Below, in pieces: positions 19,001-30,563 of a DNA stretch of 64,000 nt. The translations under genes and the position numbers were made by a program. Origin of the DNA: Anthracocystis setariae (lineage: Eukaryota; Basidiomycota; Ustilaginomycetes; Ustilaginales; Ustilaginaceae). The notes below the pieces were generated by a model. That model did no database searches and was not told the DNA's origin. It worked only from the letters and a program-made list of their open reading frames with translations. The stretch spans positions 496,001 to 560,000 of the forward strand of contig CAKMXJ010000020.1 of assembly GCA_928724745.1 (NCBI GenBank), written 5' to 3'. How positions within the stretch are numbered: the stretch's first letter is position 1; each line of letters starts with the position of its first letter.

Positions 19001-20210
19001 TGCTGCAAAATTTGAGTGCTGCCAAGGAAAGCGGGGGGGGAGGGGTATGAAAGGGAGGAGGTTGTGGTGAGGAGACAAGAGTGGCGTAGTGAAAGCAAGT
19101 CGGGTACTTTTGAATGGCCCGGGAAGGCAATGAAACGACGCAACGATGCAACGACGCACGGGCAGCGTACGTTTGGGGAATGCGGCTGGGGACAAGGCAG
19201 TTGACCAGTGTGTGTCAGAAGAGTCACACGCTCTGAAAACTTGACTCGACTCACATTTCTTCTGGAAATAGGACTCAACCGGCTTTGCGAAAAATCGAAT
19301 AAAAAGAAAAAAAGGACTAAACGCACGCAGACCCGGTCCGTTCTCAGAGAGTGCATCTGCTGCCTCTTTTTCTTCTCTCTTTGCTCCCACAACACCCACC
19401 CACCCACCAACGGAATTCACCTCCGCTACCACTTGATTGTCTACAGTAGCACGCTCTCGTAAGAGTCGAAAGCTCGATTCCGAGATCCCAACTGGCCCAA
19501 GCTGTGAAGCATAGGCCCCGATGACAATTGATAGTTCCAGCTTTGACCTGCGCCATCGAGTCACGTTGCAGCATATCGCACAAGAAGACAGGTGAAACTA
19601 GAGTAGTAGGTAGTGACGCGCTTTCAACCTTCTTGTCCACTCGAAAAAGGCATTCATTCTATCCAATCAGAGTCGTTGCAAATGTCAAAAGGCCAATCTC
19701 ATCGGTGCACAATGCAGCTTCGGATCTGTTCGGTCGAGTTGATCCTGTTTCCCCCCCTCCACAACCAAAACATCATCGCCACACATCTCCCTAAAGCCAA
19801 CTCAATTCACGATCCACGCTCAAGGTCGTTCGACCCGCGTGCTCGGCACTATCTGGATCTAGCCAACACATCCAAACACCTCTTCATGACTGTGATCCCA
19901 TCGATCTTTCCGAGTCATCGCAAAACATACTGCACAGCTGACTTCATTTACGCTTTCGAGTTTTCTCCGTTGCGCGTGACTTACTGTTTGCGACTATATT
20001 GTACAGTACATTCATGCAGGTTGGGTGGGTTGCCATCAAGGCCACCCTTTTGTCTTGCACAGCTATGCTTCTATGAGTGTGGATGATTGCCTTGAACAAA
20101 CGCGCCAGCTCCACCGATGCAGTACTGATACAGCACCATCCCTGCGGTAGGCTAGATCATTTGCCTTCGTATTATAGAGTCGTGCAAGGATGCTGCTGCT
20201 GCTGCTGCTA
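19001..20210. promoter_or_regulatory. intergenic region upstream of LEU1
   Basis: 1.2 kb between the LEU1 start and the 3' end of the polyQ gene. It holds a TGTACAGTACA word (about 19999-20009) and poly-pyrimidine stretches. A weak CCGGTCCGTT near 19333 only half matches the Leu3 consensus. No gene supported. Confidence 0.35.
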
Positions 20211-23200
20211 CTACTGCTGATCACTGTAGGATCCTTGTAGTTGCCCGTATTGCTCGTGCTGTTGTTGCTGTCGTTGCTGTTGCTGTTGTTGCTGTTGTTG
20301 CTGTTGTTGCTGGTGCTGGTGCTGCGCAGTATACGATAGCGGGTTTGACTGAATATGTCTGTACTGCATCACCGACGACGGACCTTGAGCCTGTGTACTG
20401 TGGCCCGTTGAATGTCCTTGCGCCGGAGTATGAGAGACATCACCTTGAGACGCAGCTTGCTGGTAGCCGTACGAAGGCGCTTGCATAGACCCAGCATGGA
20501 ACAGAGCTGAAGCGTGCTCAGCTCGTGACGAAGCTGTAGGCGCGCTGTGCATCATGGAGTGAGCATAACCACGTGCATCGTAGGGCGTCGACATACGTAG
20601 TTGCACGTTTTGCATCGACGATCCCGTCATCCCTTGTTGCATGCCACTCATCCCCATCTGCGCCTGCCGCTGCATCTCTTCCGCGTCCAACCGTTGCTGC
20701 GCTCCCTCGCCTCCATACAATCCCCCATGGTACCCAAATCCGCCGCTTTGCATGCTCGATGCCAACACGCTAGGCATAACGCCCGCAAAAGTGCTTCCGC
20801 TACGTTGACTTCCGGCCAGACTCGTGCTTCGTGACATCAGACCACTCGAAGGTCCAGGACTGTATCCGTGATCCACTTGCGCTGGCAGAGCTGACGGTCC
20901 CGGGTCGCTGCCACCCGTGAAGCGTCCGGCGAACCGTCTTCCCACAACGCCAAAATAGTCTCCTCCCTCGTCTCCACCCCTCGATGGTGGCAGCGTTGCT
21001 CCATACTCAGACGTTCCGGGAGATACTCCCATCCCCGCCGTTTCCATCATACCAGCCTGGTGATACGTTCCAGCGGCCAGATACTGCTGCTGCGATACGT
21101 TGATCCGTTGTGCACCTGATCCCATCCCGCCCAGAAGCGCTCGCGAACCACCAAGGCTCGTAGGACTTGGCGCCTCGTGAGAGCCTCGTGAAAGCATAGC
21201 CATGGGCTCCGACACGGTGACCGCCAGCCTTCCAGCCCTCTCCTCCATCTGAATGTGGTCGATGAGCGCCTTGATCCTCTTGCCTGCGCTTCCACTTGAA
21301 TCGGTTGAAAAAGTCGGCTCGTCTTCCATCGGAAGCGACATTTTGGCCACTTCGCCAGCCAAACGTTGCTCCGCCGAGATCAGTGCGATCCAATTCGGTC
21401 GCTGTCGTAGGAATACACGCAGAATCGCTTGCGAGACGGGCATATCGACGTCGTTGGCATTCGGTGCGTTGACTCCGCTCCTGTTCGATCCGTCTTTGTT
21501 TCTTGCTGCTGATGTACGCATCAGATTGGCTCTTGCAAAGTTGGCGTAGAGGCCAAGCTCGTGAACCTGGTCGATCTCGCGTTTTCGAAGCCTTGCTTTG
21601 GACTCTTGCTTCTGCTTGTTACGTAGCGATACGGACCAGCTTGATTCCTGCGTGCTCCGACCGATCGAACTCTCGGTTCCAGCGCTCGATGCACCTTCGG
21701 CGGTGCCTGTCAGTGCTCCCTCTCCCCATACGGAGCCGATATTACCGCTTCTCGCCCGCGATGTTGACGACACTGGAAGCGCGCCCACATGTGCCGACAT
21801 GTCCAAGAGGACGCTGGTGAGCGCTTCTCTCTGCTGCATCACCCTGCGATGGTATGCCTTCATCTTGTCTCGATTCTGTTCGGCGCGTGTGCGCTTTCGC
21901 GACTCGGAATCGGTCGAGGAGGATGCCGAGAGCATGCTGGAGCGATACGATGTTGCATCCGCACTTGGGTGTGATGCCCGATGATGCGCATGCATCACCG
22001 TGTGGCCTGCGATATGCTCGACCGGCGTAGTCGGAAGCGAACTGAAGTACGAATAGGCTGAATTGCTGTGCGATCGACCTGGAGGCATCCCCATCACCTC
22101 TTCCGATGTGTATGTTTCATTTTCTTCCGAGGCTGATCTACGTCCTTCGCCGGACCACGAGGTTGGTTGATCCACCGGAGGATGAGCGATCAGGTTGGTC
22201 GGGTCGAACCCAGCGCTCGCGTCTGTCATAAAGGCGTTACCAACGTCGTCCCTCGGTTGTGAAGACCAGTCTGTATCCATGGATGGAACGGATGTTCGGG
22301 AGCAAGTGCCGCTGCGGTCGTTGGGAGCAAGTGTCGGTGCTGTGGCTGAAAGGGACAAGGGTGTCGACGCTGACGATGTAGGCGTCGATGTCGACGGCTG
22401 TCTCGAGTCGATCAAGCTTTTGACCTTCTCGAGCGGTACGTCGCATCGAATGGACGGGTCGATGCCTGCGATGAACAAGTCGCTTCGATGCTCGACCTCG
22501 CTCGGCACTTTGGACACAGTGAGCAGCGGACCACCGCCGTCTGCAGTGTTTGTCGAAGCGCGCGAAGGCTCGACCAAGCCCTTGTCAACACCCGAAGCAG
22601 CTGAAAGAACTGCAAACTGATCAGAGCTCTGATTGCGGCTGTTTTCCATGTTGCTCAGTTGCGTCTTCCAAGGCTGGGCTGCTGCGCAACGATTTTTGTG
22701 CTCTCCAAAGTTGGGAAAGAGGTTCTGGAAGATCTGCACCTGGAGGTCGAACGTCTGCATGAGCGTTGGCAGCGACATGGTGTGTGCCTGTCCGAAGATC
22801 AAAGGCAACACACAAGAATGTTTGCCCAGACGTTCGCAGATGGTCCTCTCATCGACAAAGTGACGGACAGCGTCGTTGAGAAATGTGCTGAAGTGTTGAT
22901 GCCAGATGTGCTGAGCCGTTTGTTGATCAGGATTGGGTTGATCGCGGACAAGTCGATGTACTACGAAATCAGCATTGATGATGGCGACGGTCGTTACCCA
23001 CGAGACAATGTAATCGTCCAGTGGTCGTTCACGATTGGCGGGTTTACCTTGTGCGTGCAGTATCACTTGTGAGAACATCTTACGCTCGTAATACACGGCT
23101 ACATCGACAAATTCTTCTGGACCCGTTGGCAGGCCCCGATGACCTACCATGCGTGGCCAATGACTTGCGTCGATGCTGGGCTTACCCAGGGCAACCCATT

Positions 23201-23429
23201 CATCATGCAGGCGTCGGAAGCTGAGGCCGTAAACGCGAGCCAAGACAAACGACTTGACATCGACGTTGCCAAAACAGGGGACGTAGAGCTTGCCAATGTC
23301 GACACCGTCTGCGATGGCACCGCCCATCGACGGGGGAGAATCCGCAGAGATGGGTCGACTCTCGTAATTAGGGATGTCTGCAGTATCTGCCGACGTGCCT
23401 TGAAAGTACTCTGGCGCTTCTTCAGACAT
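20211..23429 (-). CDS. large low-complexity polyQ protein with two basic segments, function unknown
   Basis: 1072 residues from the ATG at 23429. Residues about 45-290 form an ordered block rich in aromatic residues (KLYVPCFGNVDVKSFVLARV, DEWVALGKPSIDASHWPRMV), which I do not recognise. The middle and C-terminal thirds are Ser/Gly/Met/Gln-rich and look disordered. Two basic segments stand out: RKRTRAEQNRDKMKAYHRRV at about 509-528, followed by a hydrophobic heptad-like stretch, and NKQKQESKARLRKREI at about 602-617. They recall bZIP-like basic regions, but no canonical bZIP is present. The C-terminus is a Gln tract coded by CAA/CAG. A GTAAGT donor near 23629 and an acceptor just before the ATG suggest a 5'-UTR intron. 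A transcriptional regulator is a guess from composition. Confidence 0.75.
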   Translation of the reverse strand: MSEEAPEYFQGTSADTADIPNYESRPISADSPPSMGGAIADGVDIGKLYVPCFGNVDVKSFVLARVYGLSFRRLHDEWVALGKPSIDASHWPRMVGHRGLPTGPEEFVDVAVYYERKMFSQVILHAQGKPANRERPLDDYIVSWVTTVAIINADFVVHRLVRDQPNPDQQTAQHIWHQHFSTFLNDAVRHFVDERTICERLGKHSCVLPLIFGQAHTMSLPTLMQTFDLQVQIFQNLFPNFGEHKNRCAAAQPWKTQLSNMENSRNQSSDQFAVLSAASGVDKGLVEPSRASTNTADGGGPLLTVSKVPSEVEHRSDLFIAGIDPSIRCDVPLEKVKSLIDSRQPSTSTPTSSASTPLSLSATAPTLAPNDRSGTCSRTSVPSMDTDWSSQPRDDVGNAFMTDASAGFDPTNLIAHPPVDQPTSWSGEGRRSASEENETYTSEEVMGMPPGRSHSNSAYSYFSSLPTTPVEHIAGHTVMHAHHRASHPSADATSYRSSMLSASSSTDSESRKRTRAEQNRDKMKAYHRRVMQQREALTSVLLDMSAHVGALPVSSTSRARSGNIGSVWGEGALTGTAEGASSAGTESSIGRSTQESSWSVSLRNKQKQESKARLRKREIDQVHELGLYANFARANLMRTSAARNKDGSNRSGVNAPNANDVDMPVSQAILRVFLRQRPNWIALISAEQRLAGEVAKMSLPMEDEPTFSTDSSGSAGKRIKALIDHIQMEERAGRLAVTVSEPMAMLSRGSHEAPSPTSLGGSRALLGGMGSGAQRINVSQQQYLAAGTYHQAGMMETAGMGVSPGTSEYGATLPPSRGGDEGGDYFGVVGRRFAGRFTGGSDPGPSALPAQVDHGYSPGPSSGLMSRSTSLAGSQRSGSTFAGVMPSVLASSMQSGGFGYHGGLYGGEGAQQRLDAEEMQRQAQMGMSGMQQGMTGSSMQNVQLRMSTPYDARGYAHSMMHSAPTASSRAEHASALFHAGSMQAPSYGYQQAASQGDVSHTPAQGHSTGHSTQAQGPSSVMQYRHIQSNPLSYTAQHQHQQQQQQQQQQQQQRQQQQHEQYGQLQGSYSDQQ

Positions 23430-24637
23430 GCTGACTGACTTTTGTCGATAGGTGAAACCACGACAAAGCAGGTCGATTCTATCAGGGAGGGAAGTGATGC
23501 CTGGCCCTTTCCTCCCCTTTTGTTGACACAGAACGCCTATGGCTTGTCTCCCCAAAGGCGCTTTGGAAAACAGGGCACGGCTCGAAGCCTGGTTGATACG
23601 TAAAAAGGCTGTTTGCAGGTACACTTACGGTCGTTGTCAGTTAGGCATCCACAGGCGTACAGACCCAGTAAAGTCGATCAACGACGCAAGCGTTGACAGT
23701 AGCCTGGTGCGGTTAAGCTCGCAACTGCACAAGAATACTTGATCAACACCCACGCCAGAGATCGTGTTGCAGCTTTGGCGTGCTTTCCGCGCTGGTTGGA
23801 TTGCCTTCAGGAGCCGACTGTCCAGTTTACCTTTGAGTTGCTTTCATAAACTGGATGTTGGTGAATAATACGAAGTGCCGTCTTATGAGCTTGGCAGCAG
23901 ATGGCGACGCTGTCCAAGATGGTTGGTCGATGTGTCGGTGTTGGGGAAAAGGTGCCGATGTCGACGTATTTTGGTGGATGAGGAACGCAGAGTCAAGGCT
24001 CTAAAGAATGGATGCAGTGAAGCTGAAGAATATGCTGACAAAAGGCGGTGAGAGTTGGTCAGCTGGATGGCGATTGGGTTGTTTGGTAAAGAAGGGCTGG
24101 GGGTCGGGATATATGAAGAGGAGTGGTGGTGATAGTAGCGTGGATGGGATCAAGCGATGGGAAGAAAGAGGACATGGAGTAAATATCTGTGTAACCTAGT
24201 GTTGCGAGACTGCAAGATATCATTCCAGCCAATGCTGAAGGAAGAGGCGGGGGGGAACTAGACGAGGTTATGAGTGTAAGGGGTAAGGCCTTTAGTAGAC
24301 GCTGGAAGGTAAGGAAGGCCGAAGGGTGGAGAGTAGGCCGAAAGTAAGGAGAAGTCGATCTGGTTAGTGAAGAAGCAGAGGTGTCCAGCTTAAGCTGAGG
24401 GTAAGACGGTTTGCATGGTAAGGAGAATGGTATGCATGGATTTTTTAGAATCGTCTAGCGGACTGCATTGGCGAAGAACACGACGAGTGAATTAAGAAAT
24501 GGCTTTGTCAAGGCAAGTAAGGATCCCAGAGCTGCTCGGACGATGCAACACCGAAGCACTTGGCAACGGCAGAGCGCCGATCCGGAAAGTATGACGGAGA
24601 ACAGAGGACAAATGCGATGTTGCGGTCGGGAGGAAGA

Positions 24638-24653
24638 GGGGGGGGGGGGGGGG
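24638..24653. repeat. G16 homopolymer
   Basis: Sixteen consecutive G in the gene-free stretch; length may be uncertain in assembly. Confidence 0.9.
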
Positions 24654-25388
24654 TCTCGCGTACGCGAGATAGTCACGTTGATTTCGGCGAGATTGAGCGT
24701 GATGATGCTTCAGTGAGGAAGCTGAGAGAGAAAGCTGAACGTTGACAGATGGTCGGGGCGGTGCAAAAAGGAGAAAGCGGACATGGCGAAGCGAGTAGAA
24801 CAGCTGTGATGATGCGTAAATGAAAGATGCACAGCCAAGAAAGCTTTGGGGAGGACAGAGGGGCATCGTGACACATCTGAATGTCGGCATGAACACATCA
24901 GGAACGACGGCGAACAAGGAGTGTGGCTTGTTGGCAGGGGTCAATGGTCAAAGGATGGAACAGATCTGGGAACAAGAGCAAAGCAGCCGTTGTCGGAATC
25001 CAGAAGTATGAGATTCGACATGGTGCATAAGGCAAGCTGGACAACGGAGGGACAAGAGCGAAGGGTATGTCACTGAACGGTGAGGCATAAATCGGAAGGC
25101 AACATGCTGGACTAATTGAGCATGAAACCTGAAGCTGGAGGGAGTCAAGGATTGCGGTGGTAGAGGACTCGAGGCAGGGTCGTGACGAGGATCGGCCCCG
25201 GACAAATACTGTATCGTGTCACAAGGCGGAGTGCAGAACGAGTCAGGATAAAGTTGCTGTTGGATGGTGCTTCTACGCCGCCAAAATTTCCGGACAGGGG
25301 TTTTCGCGCAGCAGCTCTGGAATAACTTGAGCAGGAGCGATGCAACCGAGAGGCGGGGCATCGACCAAGTATTGATGCAACAACCAGA

Positions 25389-25419
25389 GCAAAGCAAGCA
25401 AAGCAAAGCAAAGCAAAGC
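25389..25419. repeat. AAGCA pentanucleotide repeat
   Basis: About six imperfect tandem copies of AGCAA/AAGCA in the gene-free stretch. Confidence 0.85.
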
Positions 25420-25823
25420 GAGCCTGCCGATGCCCCAATCCTTTGGCGACTAGTCACGGACGCATATGTGCAGTGCAGCTACAAACTCAAAATCCACGGT
25501 GTAGAGACCACGTTTGATGCCGACGAAACGAGGCAGCTACAGTGTAGCTACACACTGGGGGGGGCTTGGGCGAAGGGGATGCGTTCGGGGAGGGTAGCAA
25601 ACACGCAGCACTGAGATCACGAGGGATCAAGGCGCAGACAGTGAAGACACGCCAAGCGGGATGCATCTCAGGTCCCATAACTTGCCACTGCAGCCGAGCG
25701 TCAACTGGAGAGCGACTCGAGATTGGCGGAACCGCGTCGCCAGCTGTCCGCTCCAACAATCAGGCAACGCGAAGATCCAAAAGCTGTGCGATCGGAAATT
25801 GAAAATCGCGCCACCGATTCGCG

Positions 25824-25850
<27 letters not shown>
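25824..25850. repeat. A27 homopolymer
   Basis: Twenty-seven consecutive A in AT-rich non-coding DNA, with no target-site duplication or element body noticed beside it. Confidence 0.9.
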
Positions 25851-25854
<4 letters not shown>

Positions 25855-26430
25855 GAAAGGTACAGATGGTACAGTAGCACAGTGTGGTTAAAACAGAGTA
25901 ATAAATAATAATAAAAAGAAGAAGAAAAAATAATAAATAAAAAAGCCCAAGATGGGAAAAGCATGGGAGAGTCAGGTACATGGATCTGCGCCGAAGCCTG
26001 TTGTTGCATATCATCGCCTCCATCAGACGTTGCCGGTCCACAAACCGATGCGGACCATGACGATCCTGAATCTAATTAGTCTCTCCAATTTTGACTCATC
26101 CGGGCTCTACGACAGGCTCGACATTGTAAATTCGTATAATGATTCGATGACACAATACAGTACAGTATGGTGTTTGGTCAAGGGACATTCATGCGAGCTA
26201 CGGCGAAACGGGCAAGGATGGTAAGGGCTGGTATGCGATGGAGGCCAACCGATCGCATGAAGCGAATTGAAACTGCACCCAAAGGCGAGCAGCTCTTCGG
26301 AACCGAAAGATGCGCTCCGGCGGCCATGCCAGCTACTATTCAGTGGCTGGACTAGACTGTAACAGCTATATTGGATTGTGAGGTTCGCTTAGACCCATCG
26401 CGGATAAAAGCGCAAGCGCAATTTACGCGG

Positions 26431-26524
26431 CGGTACAGTAATGTGAGTACTGTACAACAGGTAGGACAAACTAACAACAATCATTGAAAAAGGATGGTCT
26501 GTAGTTACAGTACTGTACAATACG
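26431..26524. repeat. cluster of CAGTAC/GTACTG palindromic words
   Basis: GGTACAGTA at 26432, GAGTACTGTAC at 26445-26455 and ACAGTACTGTAC at 26507-26518, all within 95 bases of non-coding DNA. Confidence 0.8.
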
Positions 26525-28717
26525 GTATTTCTTAATGACGGTAGTACAGCACAGCAACTGGAAAATTCGGCATGCTTTTGGTCCATGCTCAAGCCACCCC
26601 ATCCGACAGAACAGAGCTTTGCGTGCAAGGTTTCTTTGAGCATTTCGGGCTCGCGTGTCTTCTCCACGTTACGGGTCTTGGGTGGAGCCACAGCTGCGGT
26701 TGTCGTCATCATCCTGCCTGTCCCCACCGTGACAAGGCAGGAGCACTGTGTTTGAAGTCAGGCTTAGCGCCAACGTCGCAGCAAGCCCGTGGTCTTTGAG
26801 CTTTTGCATGAGTCGAGCACCACATCGACGTCGGCCAAGATTGACCGAGATGCTGTTGGAAGCATAGCCGAACTGAATCAATATGTTGATCGGCGAGTAG
26901 AGTTGGCTCAGATGTCAAGTTTCGGTGCGATGCTTGCAATGAATATTTGCTATGCTGGCGGTGCCGGTTTCCAAGCTCCGCTTGAACCCCCTCTTAGGTG
27001 ACCACCAACACGGCCCGACACAAAAGCATCCAATCAAAGCCCGAGCAAACAGTAGGCCCAAGGTAAATCCCAAACACTTGCAAACCTCGATCAGGAACAA
27101 AGCGTTGTTTAATTAAAAAAAAAAAAAGAAATCCCGGCCATCAGCTGCATCATCGACATGAACCACTCAATCTCACTTACCGTATCACTCTGGTAGCGCC
27201 TGGTTTTGTTTTGTTTCTTTCCATATCTGCCTCACATACCGAATTGTACTCTGCACTGCCTTTGGCTACATCTCAACGTTGGTTACTGTACTGTACTGTA
27301 CCGTACTCGTCCAGCCAGCGCAAAAGATTGGGTCGCATGAATTCGTATGAATACGGACGCCGAGTTCCTGCTGCACTGCGTTGCCCAAGCCAATTCACCT
27401 CGCACTGCCGTACCGCTCAGTGCGGTATCGTACTGTATCTCGGTGTATTTGCCGGGCCGAAATGCGATCTGGTCCTGTTTCTTTCGGTGATAGTATGCCA
27501 TCTATGAAAAGTGCACCAGCTTTGATGCGCTTGAATACCCTCTACCATGGTATACCGCAGACAAGAGGGTCTCAAACCCTTTGGCTTGCGCTTTGCAGAG
27601 ACGACATGGTGGAGTTGAGTTCGGTGGCTCGGCGGCGACCAGCTTCATCTCGGACGCAAACAAATTCCAGCACGGACAGCACAGTTCAGTCCAGTGCTGC
27701 CTAGGTGTTGTTCGACTGGTAAATCGGTCGATACTTGGGATCCGCTCGTGATTGAGCGGGTGGTGGAAATGGTCGTACGGCTCCGAGATGATTTTCTGAG
27801 AGGCAAGCAAGAACGGCGCAGGGTCCGGTGAAGCTTGGATCTGTGCATCTCGCTTAGACGGAATCTTGCTCGCTTATGCATGTGCGACCCGATGCAGCCA
27901 GGCTTGGCCGGTCAGCAGCAAGAGTGGAAATTCATTATTCGATTTATTGCACGGGAGTGGCTGTTCAAGAGCCGGCGCTGCCTAGTCTCGCTCTGGCTTG
28001 GAAGAGTGAAGCGATACGACGACGTCGTCGTCGTCAAGGCATTGTCAATGCGGTCGTTTCTCTCTTTTTTAGTGAAGGCTATTGTCAGGGCTACAGTGGT
28101 ATATAAGCTTATGGAGCCTGCCTACGTCCAAGAAGGAAAAAAGGAGGACTGGATTTCGATGCCGCTATTTTTGACACCTTTTTTTGTTTATTTTCTCAAA
28201 CAGTACACCTTTTTTTTTTTAAAGAGGGGGGAGGGGGCATCGACAACAGTAACTGGGTTAACTGGGAGCAAGTAGAGTAGTTCTGTGCAATCCAGTATGC
28301 GACGTACGAACGAAGTTCCGAACCGATCCGGGATGACGCCAAGGCTGTCTTGCCAGAATGGTTTCGGCGTAGGGTTCAGCGGTGCAGCAGGGGCAACAGG
28401 CCTAGATCACGTCACCGGCCGTACTTAATGCACGCTGACGATTTGTTCCTGAAAGCAGGTTCTGTCGAGGCCAATGTTGGGTTCCGAGGAGAGGCATGTG
28501 CGAGGCGGCAGCGCGCCATTCGGTCCGACGACAGTAGGCAGTAGAGTAGCAGAATGCGTTCGGAGCGGTCAAGCATCTCGGATCGACTGGCTATGAAAAG
28601 TTGGCCGAGAAAGGATAGGCATGGCACCATTCTGTATACGTCAAAGTCTCTACCAATGCAACCATGCTGCCCAGCATTGATCACAGATGCGGAACAGCAC
28701 CGACCTAGTTACGGGGG

Positions 28718-28984
28718 TGCAGTGTACTGTAGTAGTACAATATCCTACAAGATCTTGTGAAAAAAAAGACCAGCTGAAATCGTGACAGGACGCCAAGCTG
28801 TCCTTTGGGTTTATCCTAAATCCCAACTCCGACAAAGTTGGCTTGTTCTCCGCCCGGCGTACAGTACTGTAGTAGCTTTCTGTGGAAATCGCATCGGATC
28901 TGCTCAACCGCCCAAGCCAAATGCATCGCAGTAGCACCGCCTCTACACAGCAGTCATGTCGGACTGTACTGTACATGTACTGTA
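28718..28984. repeat. cluster of CAGTAC/GTACTG palindromic words
   Basis: GTGTACTGTAGTAGTAC (28721-28737), GTACAGTACTGTAG (28859-28872) and ACTGTACTGTACATGTACTG (28963-28982) in non-coding DNA. Confidence 0.8.
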
Positions 28985-29618
28985 AAACCCAGGTGCTTAT
29001 GCAGACATGTTGGCATACACCGCTCAGGAACAAGCGCCACTTGGTTCTGCTTCTTCGTACCACCGTATTCTACACTGCCGTGACACCGATTATTGATGGA
29101 ATCACGCCAGTGCGTCACTTTTTTTTTTTCTTGCCCGCAACACGGTGTTCGGTCCGATGCTGCCACCATAATTGTAACACATACAGTACAGTAGTTGGCT
29201 GTCTCCGATTATCATGATCGCAACGGTGACGCTGAAAGGCCGCGCATGACTGATCACTACCCTCAACCCACTGATTAATTCATGCTACAATGGATGGAAT
29301 CGCGCCAACACCACCGCAGAGTTATACAGTATTACTAAGATAGCCGCACTGAGCCGCGACAAGAGCTTCTCCATGGTGTAGGATGCGTTCAGCGTGTTAG
29401 ATGCAAATATGGCCCAAGTCTGCACCTCGCTCATTGGCTCTCTGCGCTTAACGACGGTTTGATATACTGTATACTGTACGAGGTCATTCGTTTGTGACTC
29501 TAGTTGATCGAGGTTGGCTGCTGGTTGCCACTTGCACATGATGGCGTGCTCGGATATACCACCGTTACAGCATGAATCTCACGGTAATCATGTTTGCTTG
29601 CCATGAAACAATAGCAAC

Positions 29619-29620
<2 letters not shown>

Positions 29621-29654
<34 letters not shown>
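29621..29654. repeat. (GA)17 microsatellite
   Basis: Uninterrupted GA dinucleotides in the gene-free stretch upstream of the RRM/EF-hand gene. Confidence 0.95.
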
Positions 29655-29659
<5 letters not shown>

Positions 29660-30563
29660 TCACTCACTGGCTTGGAGAATATCCGCACTCCGACCGAGGA
29701 GCTCAAACTGTTACAAAATGCATCCGGTCGGTGACTGCACTCTAACATTAAATAAATGTTACTTTTTTCATTTTCCCATTTTATTTTCTTCGAAAATTGC
29801 GAGAGATGTTAAATGTAACATTGAAAAAGTTTTTCTCTTTCTTTTGTTCGTTGATTGGTTATGATTGTTCGATCTCACACTAATGCCAATTGGTTTTGGG
29901 TCATGTTGGTCTCGCACGAATTGGCATTGATTGGTGGGCTTGTGACAATGATTGCCTCTTGATGCCCACCTCAAACACATGCTGAGCAGGATGGACATAC
30001 TAAGTGACCGTAAGCGCTTGCAGCTACTGCATGCCTGCTTGAACCGCAAAGTGTATCTATCTCTTGTACACGTATTGTGCTGTATCGTCATGGTGCAAAG
30101 CAAGTCGCGCTAAATTGACAGCGAAGCACGCTACGCTCAAGTACGGTATAGTCACTGCACTGCACTGAAGATGAATAATGAGACTTTGGATGGCAATTTC
30201 AAGAAGAGGATTACTTTTTGGGCTTGGCATAGGCAGTACTGTAGTGGTGCACCAATTCAACCCCATTCCTCGTCTGCCTTGCCTTGCCTCGCCTTGCCTC
30301 GCCTCGGCTGCGTGTGGTGCATCACGCGCTTACAGTGCCACTACAGTATCGCCCACAGTAGAGTAGTGATCTGTGATTCTGCACCGCGCGCACAGATTGC
30401 ACTGCAACTTTACCATTTTGGACACCGTGGCCACTTGTGTTCCCCTCAACACTCACCCACCTTTGTCTACATCCTGTTCTTGCCGAGACAGAAACAGTTC
30501 GAGCCGGCCTTGCTGCTTCTGTCTGATCACATCTTCCCATCTTCCTTGCGTAACTCTGCAACC

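Larger units (their letters stand above)
23430..30563. other. 7-kb stretch without supported genes
   Basis: Both strands show only short open frames without recognisable domains or convincing splice chains. It holds a G16 run (24638-24653), an A27 run (25824-25850), an AAGCA repeat, a GA repeat, a TATA-like GTATATAAG near 28100 and many GTACTGTAC-type words, dense from 26430 to 30240. The right end (about 30180-30563) should be promoter and leader of the RRM/EF-hand gene; the left end holds the 5' leader of the polyQ gene. Non-coding transcripts cannot be judged from sequence. Confidence 0.5.

Noticed and set aside
19325..19345. Leu3-type site upstream of LEU1
   Set aside because: Only CCGGTCCGTT is present; the second half does not match CCGGNNCCGG.
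19001..19564. N-terminal extension of LEU1
   Set aside because: Not conserved, and an acceptor-like site sits just before the MMAPKTL start.
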